Shown here: piece by piece, positions 7,036 through 12,912 of the stretch
Position numbering within the stretch: position 1 is the first letter of the stretch
Layout: each line of letters opens with the position of its first letter
Assembly: GCA_903919165.1 (NCBI GenBank)
Contig: CAIXHJ010000006.1
Coordinates: 1 to 12,912, forward strand
Length of the DNA: 12,912 bases
Source of the DNA: an uncultured Holophagaceae bacterium
GTDB lineage: Bacteria > Acidobacteriota > Holophagae > Holophagales > Holophagaceae
Direction of reading: 5' to 3'
Position numbers and translations under genes: made by a program
Notes under the pieces: model-generated
The model's input: only the letters and a program-made list of their open reading frames with translations
Database searches by the model: none
Told to the model about the DNA's origin: nothing

Positions 7036-7585
7036 GTCTCGCCACCAGCTGCCGGCTGCCTTCGACATGGTTGGCTGTCCACTGGGCATGAGCCTCAGGA
7101 CCCACGTCATTCACCACCACCAAGGCCCCACCACAGGGCACACCCGCCCCATGACAGGCCGCGAAGACACCTCCGAGTTCCAGGTGCTCCACGGAAGCCA
7201 CCGAAGAAAGCAGGGCCGCGCCTTCGAGCGTTTTCGTAATGGCGGGTGGGACGGCCACTGGATGGGACGGCAGCGGCCCTTCCAGGGTCGAGGTCCACCG
7301 TACCCGTTCAAGCCTGGGCCGATAAGCGTTGCCGCCTAATTCCTCCAGCGACGTGGCTATCACCTCGGATGCCCACAGCATCTCGAACATTTCAAGGCGA
7401 CCGTCGTAGCGCCCACAGGTGCCGAGGAACACAACAGCCTCGGGCCGGTGTTTCGCCAGTAGGCTCGCCGTGTTGGCGGCAGCGGTCACAGCACCGACGC
7501 CCACCGTGGCCGTTTCCCAACCCGCAGGCGGATCTCCGGCCAGAGGGCCCAGTTCGGGAGCGAAGGCGGAAAGCAGGAGGCGCAT
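7004..7585 (-). CDS. Nucleosidase/phosphorylase-family protein (MTA/SAH nucleosidase or futalosine hydrolase-like)
   Basis: A 193-residue protein of the purine nucleoside phosphorylase / MTA-SAH nucleosidase fold. The N-terminal block MRLLLSAFAPELGPL and the VGVGAVTAAANTA and VFLGTCGRY motifs are typical. Aligned by eye with E. coli MtnN, the general-acid Glu corresponds to Glu11, the ribose-binding Met-Glu pair to Leu135-Glu136, and the catalytic Asp to Asp160 (VVVND), so the site looks functional. It is shorter than most MtnN proteins (about 230) and the substrate cannot be read off. S-adenosylhomocysteine or methylthioadenosine, futalosine (menaquinone route) or another nucleoside are all possible. 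ATG at 7585 is chosen because the fold starts exactly there; the open frame to 7759 runs into the Dnmt2-like gene. It begins 19 bases after the stop of that gene and is probably in one operon with it. The ribosome site is weak. Confidence 0.75.
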   Translation of the reverse strand: MRLLLSAFAPELGPLAGDPPAGWETATVGVGAVTAAANTASLLAKHRPEAVVFLGTCGRYDGRLEMFEMLWASEVIATSLEELGGNAYRPRLERVRWTSTLEGPLPSHPVAVPPAITKTLEGAALLSSVASVEHLELGGVFAACHGAGVPCGGALVVVNDVGPEAHAQWTANHVEGSRQLVARLMASGLFEEA

Positions 7586-7604
7586 GATGAGCTCGTAACA
7601 GATT

Positions 7605-8465
7605 CTACAGGTGATCCAGTACCCAGGCCGCCACTGGGATGGACAACCCATTGCCCAACAGCCGATACCGGATTTCGAGAGAAAGCTGTTCCGGGAACCG
7701 GAACCCTTCCGGCAACCCCAGGAGGCGCGCCACTTCACTGGGCGAGAAGCGGCGCACACCGCGTTCCGTCTTCAGGAAGGAACCGCTGCCCACATAGCGC
7801 CGGCCGTAACCGCCGATGAAGCAGGCACTGCGCACGTCGCCAGGTTCCACAAGATCAAGGCCTGGCCGGTGCCGTGCCAGGATGTCCGGCTTCAGATACA
7901 GCCCATCGACCTCAGCTGCGTCCAGGTAGCCCGCCAAGGAAGTGGGCGGGAGATCCGGCAGAGGACATGGCTCGATGGACTTTCTGGAGGCCACGATGAA
8001 GGCCCGGGGTCGCCGATTGGGCAGTCCGAACCGGCTCGGGCAGGCCTGGAGATCAAGTTGGTGCATGCCGTGGGCATGGATGCGCTCCGACAGCAGCGCA
8101 TGGGCATCCGAGCCCAGGAATCCCTCCACATTCTCCACCACCAGATGGTCCGGTGGCGCCTGGCGGAAGAGGTCCATGAGATGGCGGAAGGCCCTGGAGC
8201 GCTGATCACCCAGACCCTGGTGGTTGCCCATGCGGCAGAAGGGCTGGCAGGGCGGGCTCATCACCCAGGTGTCGGCGGCGAGGCCCGCCAGTTCCTCCAC
8301 GGGCAGCGTGGCCAGTTCTCTGGCTCTGGGCTCGCATCCGTGATTGAGGGCGTAGGTGGCATTGGCGGCCTCACTCACGTCATAGGCCGCAATGACGCTG
8401 CCACGGTCCCGCAGGGCGCAGCGCCAGCCGCCCAAGCCCGAGAACAGCTCCAACACACGCCTCAA
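7605..8465 (-). CDS. Dnmt2/TRDMT1-like cytosine-5 methyltransferase (probable tRNA C38 methyltransferase)
   Basis: SAM-dependent C5-cytosine methyltransferase, 286 residues. Motifs in order: I FSGLGG (8-13), IV SPPCQPF with nucleophile Cys73, VI ENVEGF (111-116), VIII GLPNRRPRAFIVA (147-159) and X RYRLLGNGLSIPVAA (266-280). Several stretches follow eukaryotic Dnmt2 rather than Dcm enzymes: PPCQPFCRMG, GLPNRRPR, and especially CFIGGYGRRYVGSGS (215-229), which matches the Dnmt2 signature CFTxxY...G.GS with Ile for Thr. The segment RRFSPSEVARLLGLPEGF also mirrors Dnmt2. The target-recognition region is short. Dnmt2 methylates C38 of tRNA-Asp in eukaryotes, and a Geobacter homologue acts on tRNA-Glu. 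The TTG start overlaps the ettA stop as TTGA. No restriction enzyme or Vsr gene is adjacent, which weakens the restriction-modification alternative. An orphan DNA methyltransferase is still possible. Confidence 0.83.
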   Translation of the reverse strand: MRRVLELFSGLGGWRCALRDRGSVIAAYDVSEAANATYALNHGCEPRARELATLPVEELAGLAADTWVMSPPCQPFCRMGNHQGLGDQRSRAFRHLMDLFRQAPPDHLVVENVEGFLGSDAHALLSERIHAHGMHQLDLQACPSRFGLPNRRPRAFIVASRKSIEPCPLPDLPPTSLAGYLDAAEVDGLYLKPDILARHRPGLDLVEPGDVRSACFIGGYGRRYVGSGSFLKTERGVRRFSPSEVARLLGLPEGFRFPEQLSLEIRYRLLGNGLSIPVAAWVLDHL

Positions 8466-10147
8466 CGGGTGAGTTTGCGGTACTTGATGCGGTGCGGATC
8501 GAAGGGCTTCAGGCCCAGCACGTCCTTGCGATACTGCTCGTACTGGCTGTAGTTCCCATCGAAGAATTGCACTTGGGAATCGCCCTCGAAGGCCAGGATG
8601 TGCGTGGCAAGGCGATCCAGGAACCAGCGGTCATGGCTCACCAGGACAGCACTGCCCGCGAAGGCTTCGATGGCCTCCTCCAGGGCGCGCATGGTGTTGA
8701 CATCCAGGTCATTCGTGGGCTCGTCGAAGAAGAGCAGGTTGGCTTCACTCTTCAGGGTGAGCGCCAGATTGAGGCGGTTCTGCTGTCCGCCGCTCAGCTC
8801 CGAGATCTTCTTCTGCTGCGAATCCCCACTGAATCCGAACCGGCTCAACCAAGCGCGGGCGTTGATGAGCTTGCCGCCCAGTTCGATCTGCTCATAGCCA
8901 CCGGATACGGCTTCGAACACGTTCTTTTCGGGATCGAGTCCAGCGCGAAGCTGATCCACATAGGCCATGCGGACGGTCTCGCCGATCCGGATGGTTCCTG
9001 AATCGGGCTTCTCCTGGCCCGTGAGCAGCCGCAGCAGCGTGGACTTGCCGGCGCCGTTGGGGCCGATAACGCCGAGAATGCCGGCCCGGGGGATGGCGAA
9101 GCTGAGGTTCTCGAAGAGCAGGCGGTCGCCGTAGGATTTGGAGACGCCCTCCAACTCCGCTACGAGATCGCCGAGGCGCGGACCGCTGGGGATATAGATC
9201 TCCAGTTCCTGCTCCTTCTGGCGGCCTTCTTCGCCGGCCAGCCGCTCGTAGTTGGCGATGCGATCCTTGCTCTTGGCGTGCTGGCCTTTGGGCGACATGC
9301 GGATCCACTCGAGCTCGCGTTCCAGGGTCTTCTGCCGCTTCTGGTCGGACTTCTCCTCCCTGGCCAGGCGACCCTGTTTCTGTTCCAGCCAGCTGGAGTA
9401 GTTGCCCTTCCAGGGGATTCCTTCGCCGCGATCCAACTCGAGGATCCATTCGGCCACGTGATCCAGGAAGTAGCGGTCGTGAGTGACGGCGATGACTGTG
9501 CCTTTATAGTCCTGGAGGTGCTTCTCCAGCCAGGCGACGGTCTCTGCGTCCAGGTGGTTGGTGGGCTCGTCCAGCAGAAGGATGTCAGGCTCCTGGAGCA
9601 GCAGGCGGCAGAGGGCCACACGGCGTCGCTCGCCGCCGGACAGCGTGCCAATCTTCATCTCGGGATCGGGACAACGCAGGGCATCCATGGCCTGATCGAG
9701 CCGCGAGTCCAGATCCCAGCAGTCGTGCGCGTCGATCTTCTCCTGCAGTTCACCCTGCTTGGCCAGCAGCAGGTCCATGTCCGCGTCGGGATCGGCGAAC
9801 TGGTCGCTGATGGCGTTGAAGTCCTTAAGCCAACCCACCTTCTCGGCGGCCCCCTCCTCCACAATCTCGCGCACGGTCTTTTCAGGATCGAGCTGGGGCA
9901 CCTGGTCGAGGATGCCAGTGGTGTAGCCTTTGCTGAGCAAAGCTTCGCCGTTGAAGTCGTGGTCCACGCCGGCCATGATGCGCAGCACCGTGCTCTTGCC
10001 AGATCCGTTGAGGCCCAACACGCCGATCTTCGCACCGTAGAAGTAGCTGAGGGAGATGTCCTTGATGACGGGCTTGTTGTTGTAGATCTTGCTGACCCGC
10101 ATCATCGAGTAGATGATCTCGGGCTGGTCGCTAATGGGCTTGGCCAT
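8462..10147 (-). CDS. ettA: Energy-dependent translational throttle protein EttA (ABC-F ATPase)
   Basis: Soluble ABC-F protein that binds the ribosomal E site and lets the first peptide bond form according to the ATP/ADP ratio. The 561 residues compare with 555 in E. coli. Two ATPase domains: Walker A GLNGSGKST (45-53) and GPNGAGKST (362-370), signatures LSGGERRR (169-176) and LSGGQQNR (451-458), Walker B LLLDEPTNHLD with Glu194 and FFDEPTNDLD with Glu476, switch histidines His223 and His505. The EttA-type arm (about 98-146, with ADPDADMD) and the inter-domain linker with GIPWKGNYSSWLEQK (243-257) separate it from Uup and the antibiotic-resistance ABC-F proteins. GGAT lies five bases before the ATG, only three bases from the end of the ppdK terminator. 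It overlaps the Dnmt2-like gene by TTGA and is the first gene of the ettA - Dnmt2 - nucleosidase group. Confidence 0.95.
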   Translation of the reverse strand: MAKPISDQPEIIYSMMRVSKIYNNKPVIKDISLSYFYGAKIGVLGLNGSGKSTVLRIMAGVDHDFNGEALLSKGYTTGILDQVPQLDPEKTVREIVEEGAAEKVGWLKDFNAISDQFADPDADMDLLLAKQGELQEKIDAHDCWDLDSRLDQAMDALRCPDPEMKIGTLSGGERRRVALCRLLLQEPDILLLDEPTNHLDAETVAWLEKHLQDYKGTVIAVTHDRYFLDHVAEWILELDRGEGIPWKGNYSSWLEQKQGRLAREEKSDQKRQKTLERELEWIRMSPKGQHAKSKDRIANYERLAGEEGRQKEQELEIYIPSGPRLGDLVAELEGVSKSYGDRLLFENLSFAIPRAGILGVIGPNGAGKSTLLRLLTGQEKPDSGTIRIGETVRMAYVDQLRAGLDPEKNVFEAVSGGYEQIELGGKLINARAWLSRFGFSGDSQQKKISELSGGQQNRLNLALTLKSEANLLFFDEPTNDLDVNTMRALEEAIEAFAGSAVLVSHDRWFLDRLATHILAFEGDSQVQFFDGNYSQYEQYRKDVLGLKPFDPHRIKYRKLTR

Positions 10148-10159
10148 GGGGTATCCGAC

Positions 10160-10187
10160 AAAAAGGCCGCGCGGGGCGCGGCCTTTT
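10160..10187 (-). terminator. Rho-independent terminator of ppdK, abutting ettA
   Basis: A perfect 12-bp inverted repeat (aaaaggccgcgc at 10161-10172, gcgcggcctttt at 10176-10187) with a three-base loop. On the minus strand the stem is followed by a run of five T (10164-10160), which fits termination of transcripts leaving ppdK. On the plus strand there are four T, but no gene points that way. It lies 21 bases after the ppdK stop and 12 bases before the ettA ATG. Confidence 0.9.
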
Positions 10188-10208
10188 CAGGATAACTGAT
10201 TAACTGAG

Positions 10209-12912
10209 CTACTGGTCCAGCGCCGCCTGGGCCGCTGCCAGGATGGCGATGGGCACGCGGTAAGGGCTGCAACTCACATAGTCCAGACCCACGCGGTGGA
10301 AGAAGCCCACGCTGCGAGGATCGCCACCATGCTCACCACAAACTCCCAGCTTGATGCCAGGCCGTGCCGCTCGCCCCTTCTCGCAGGAGATGCGCACCAG
10401 TTCGCCGATGCCCTCCTGATCGAGGCTCTGGAAGGGATCGTCTTCCAGGATCTTCTTCCCGACGTATTCCGGCAGGAAGGTGCCCGCATCGTCGCGGCTG
10501 AACCCGAAGCCCATCTGGGTGAGGTCGTTGGTACCAAAGCTGAAGAACTCGGCCTCCTGGGCGATGCGGTCCGAGGTGAGGGCCGCCCGGGGAATCTCGA
10601 TCATGGTGCCGATGGGGCAGGCGAACTTGACGCCGCGTTCTTTGTTCACCTGGGCGATCTCATCCAGCATCTCGGTCTTGGTGTAGGCCAGTTCACGCAC
10701 GGTACCGATGAGCGGGACCATGATCTCCGGAATGGCCTTGATGCCTTTGGCCTCCACGTTCAGCGCGGCTTCGGCGATGGCTCGGACCTGCATGCGAATG
10801 ATCTCGGGGAAGGTGATACCGAGGCGACAGCCCCTGTGGCCCATCATCGGGTTGAATTCGTGAAGCTGGGTCACACGACGTTTCACGGCACTCAGGTCCA
10901 CTCCCAGCACCTCGGCCATTTCCCTCTGGCCGGGCTCATCCTGGGGCAGAAATTCGTGCAGGGGCGGATCCAGCAAACGGATGTTCACGGGTAGACCATT
11001 CATGGCCGTGAAGATGCCCTCGAAATCCGTACGTTGCATGGGCAGGAGCTTGGCCAGGGCCTTCTTACGGCCTTCGGTATCAGTGGCTAGAATCATCTCC
11101 CGCACGGCAAGGATGCGATCCCCCTCGAAGAACATGTGCTCCGTGCGACACAGGCCGATGCCTTCCGCGCCGAAGGCGCGGGCCACAGTGGCATCGTGGG
11201 GTGTATCAGCATTGGTTCGAACCTTCATCCGCTTGGCCTCATGGCTCCAAGCCATGATCTTGGCGAAGCGCTGATAGAGGTCGCTGTCATCAACCTTCAG
11301 GCTACCGTCGACCAGCACTTGATTGACTTCGGATGGATGGGCGCTGAGCTTGCCGACGAACACTTCGCCGGTGGATCCGTCCATGGAGATCCAGTCCTGG
11401 CCGGCCTTGAGTTCGCAACTGCCGACTTTCACAACGCCACGGTCCAGGTCGATCTGAATAGCGGATGCGCCGCATACACAGGGTTTGCCCATGCCGCGGG
11501 CCACTACGGCCGCATGGCTGGTCATCCCGCCGCGAGCCGTGAGGATGCCCTGGGAGGCCACCATGCCCGAGATATCCTCGGGACTCGTCTCCACCCGGAC
11601 CAGCACCACAGGACCTTCCTTGGCCATCTTCTCGGCCTGATCTGCGGTAAGGGCGATCCGGCCTGTGGCCGCTCCAGGACCAGCGTTCAGGCCCTTCGTC
11701 AGCAACTGTCCACCCTTTCGAAGACGGTCCTTCTCCTTGGGATCGAAGACCGGGGCCAGGAGCTGGGAAAGGCTGTCGGCATCAATACGCTTGAGGGCCG
11801 TGTGGCTATCTATGAGGCCCTCATCCACCAGGTCGATGGCGATTCGGATGCCAGCCATGGCCGTCCGTTTGCCATTTCGTGTCTGCAGCAGAAAGAGCTT
11901 CCCCCGCTCAATGGTGAACTCGATGTCCTGCATGTCCTTGAAGTGCGTTTCCAGACGCTTACAGGTGGCGTCCAATTCCGCAAAGGAATTCGGCATCGCC
12001 TCTTCGAGGCTCTTCAGCCCCGTTCCTTCGGCCTGCGCCCGCGTGATGGGTTGGGGCGTGCGAATACCTGCGACCACATCCTCACCCTGCGCATTGATGA
12101 GGTACTCCCCATAGAACAGGCGCTCGCCAGTGCCTGGATCCCGCGTGAACGCCACACCCGTACCACAGTCATCCCCCATGTTGCCGAAAACCATGCTCTG
12201 TACATTGACGCCGGTGCCCCAATCATCGGGAATGCGGTGCAGACGGCGATAGGTGATGGCGCGTCCCGTGTTCCAGCTTTCGAAGACAGCGCGAATGGCC
12301 CCCCATAGCTGTTCCATGGGGTCCTGTGGAAAGGCTTCGCCAGTCTCATCGAGTACGATGTCTTTGAAGACGGAGACGAGTCTGCGCCATTCCTCGGCGC
12401 CAAGGTCCGTATCAAGGTGCTTGCCAAGCTTCTCCTTGGCGCGCTCCAGTTCTGCCTCGAAAAGGGCGTGCTCGACTCCGAGCACCACATTGCTGTACAT
12501 CGTGATGAACCGGCGATAAGAGTCCCATGCGAAACGGGGGTTGCCGCTGGCGCGCTCCAAGGCAATGACAGTCTGGTCATTCAGCCCCAGGTTGAGGACG
12601 GTATCCATCATGCCCGGCATGGAGACCCGGGCACCGGAGCGCACGGAAAGCAGCAGTGGTTTCTCTGTGGAACCGAAGCCGCAACTGCGTACACCCTCAA
12701 GCCACTTCAGGGCTGCGAGGATTTCGGTCTTCAATTCTTCGGTAAGCCTTTGTCCATTCTCATAGTAGGCACTGCACTGTTCTGTGGTGAGTGTGAACCC
12801 CGGAGGAACCGGGATGCCAAGCCCGGCCATTTCGGCAAGGTTGCAGCCCTTCCCTCCGAGAAGGTTGCGCATGGATGCGCCTCCCTCATTGCGGTTACCC
12901 CCGAAGGTGTAT
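10209..12912 (-). CDS. ppdK: Pyruvate, phosphate dikinase (5' end outside window)
   Basis: Interconverts pyruvate + ATP + Pi and phosphoenolpyruvate + AMP + PPi in the cytosol; in bacteria it serves gluconeogenesis or PPi-linked glycolysis. The 900 visible residues match the usual 870-910. Numbering from the Met at 12872: nucleotide-binding N-terminal domain (LLGGKGCNLAEM, SVRSGARVSMPGMMDT, AFTRDPGTGE), the swivelling phosphohistidine domain with GGMTSHAAVVARGMGKP (His453), and the C-terminal PEP/pyruvate barrel with GLCRTEHMFF, GTNDLTQMGFGFSRDD and catalytic Cys845 in GVCGEHGGDP. The frame stays open to the right edge and the extra residues YTFGGNRNEGGAS are the standard PPDK start region, so the Met at 12872 is internal and the true start lies just outside. 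It ends with TAG followed by a strong terminator. Confidence 0.96.
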   Translation of the reverse strand, partial: YTFGGNRNEGGASMRNLLGGKGCNLAEMAGLGIPVPPGFTLTTEQCSAYYENGQRLTEELKTEILAALKWLEGVRSCGFGSTEKPLLLSVRSGARVSMPGMMDTVLNLGLNDQTVIALERASGNPRFAWDSYRRFITMYSNVVLGVEHALFEAELERAKEKLGKHLDTDLGAEEWRRLVSVFKDIVLDETGEAFPQDPMEQLWGAIRAVFESWNTGRAITYRRLHRIPDDWGTGVNVQSMVFGNMGDDCGTGVAFTRDPGTGERLFYGEYLINAQGEDVVAGIRTPQPITRAQAEGTGLKSLEEAMPNSFAELDATCKRLETHFKDMQDIEFTIERGKLFLLQTRNGKRTAMAGIRIAIDLVDEGLIDSHTALKRIDADSLSQLLAPVFDPKEKDRLRKGGQLLTKGLNAGPGAATGRIALTADQAEKMAKEGPVVLVRVETSPEDISGMVASQGILTARGGMTSHAAVVARGMGKPCVCGASAIQIDLDRGVVKVGSCELKAGQDWISMDGSTGEVFVGKLSAHPSEVNQVLVDGSLKVDDSDLYQRFAKIMAWSHEAKRMKVRTNADTPHDATVARAFGAEGIGLCRTEHMFFEGDRILAVREMILATDTEGRKKALAKLLPMQRTDFEGIFTAMNGLPVNIRLLDPPLHEFLPQDEPGQREMAEVLGVDLSAVKRRVTQLHEFNPMMGHRGCRLGITFPEIIRMQVRAIAEAALNVEAKGIKAIPEIMVPLIGTVRELAYTKTEMLDEIAQVNKERGVKFACPIGTMIEIPRAALTSDRIAQEAEFFSFGTNDLTQMGFGFSRDDAGTFLPEYVGKKILEDDPFQSLDQEGIGELVRISCEKGRAARPGIKLGVCGEHGGDPRSVGFFHRVGLDYVSCSPYRVPIAILAAAQAALDQ

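Noticed and set aside
7586..7759. Upstream extension of the nucleosidase frame (251 codons in total)
   Set aside because: It overlaps the Dnmt2-like gene in another frame and adds residues before the natural start of the fold (MRLLLSAFAPE).
7605..8465. Restriction-modification system
   Set aside because: Only the methyltransferase is present; neighbours are ettA and a nucleosidase, with no endonuclease, Vsr or controller gene, and the recognition block looks like Dnmt2.
7611..8552. Plus-strand 313-codon frame opposite the Dnmt2-like gene
   Set aside because: Antisense shadow; it crosses the ettA/Dnmt2 junction and has no recognisable motif.
9278..10195. Plus-strand 305-codon frame opposite ettA
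   Set aside because: Antisense to conserved ABC-F motifs; the frame reads through the terminator hairpin at 10160-10187.
11136..12308. Plus-strand 390-codon frame opposite ppdK
   Set aside because: Antisense shadow of a highly conserved enzyme; no domain seen.

Overview
This is a roughly 12.9 kb, densely packed, GC-rich bacterial chromosomal segment. Coding strands strongly prefer G or C at third codon positions. The organism looks Gram-negative: one protein spans the inner membrane and ends in a TonB/TolA-type periplasmic domain. The mix of a lysine 6-aminotransferase, pyruvate phosphate dikinase, EttA and a bacterial Dnmt2-like enzyme would fit Acidobacteriota (Holophaga/Geothrix type) or a deltaproteobacterium-like lineage. 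That placement is inference and cannot be settled from the sequence alone. There is no sign of a phage, IS element, CRISPR array, tRNA or rRNA, and no gene-free stretch over 100 bases.

Layout, left to right. (1) Plus strand: lysine 6-aminotransferase (5' end cut by the window edge) overlaps rnhA by ATGA. (2) Minus strand: three genes read leftward. A 54-codon small ORF overlaps by TTGA a secreted zinc-phospholipase/S1-nuclease-like protein, and 84 bases further on lies a large protein made of a pseudokinase, one membrane helix, a TolA-like coiled coil and a TonB C-terminal domain. That gene converges on rnhA. (3) Plus strand: comEC, the DNA-uptake channel, is divergent from the small ORF and converges by a 32-base overlap on the next gene. 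(4) Minus strand: an apparent translation-related operon, ettA - Dnmt2-like cytosine-5 methyltransferase (TTGA overlap) - nucleosidase-like protein. (5) Minus strand: ppdK, whose 5' end runs off the right edge, ending in a perfect 12-bp-stem terminator that sits only 12 bases before the ettA start codon.

Points of most interest are: the Dnmt2-type (tRNA C38 methyltransferase-like) gene between a ribosome-gating ATPase and a nucleosidase; the pseudokinase-TolA/TonB fusion with an in-frame 15-bp minisatellite; the terminator hairpin directly against the ettA ribosome-binding site; and the unannotated small ORF coupled to a secreted protein that seems to have lost its metal ligands. Two of the longest open frames have misleading starts because the real genes cross the window edges (lysine aminotransferase and ppdK), and two others start far upstream of the real start (3804..4475 and 7004..7585).
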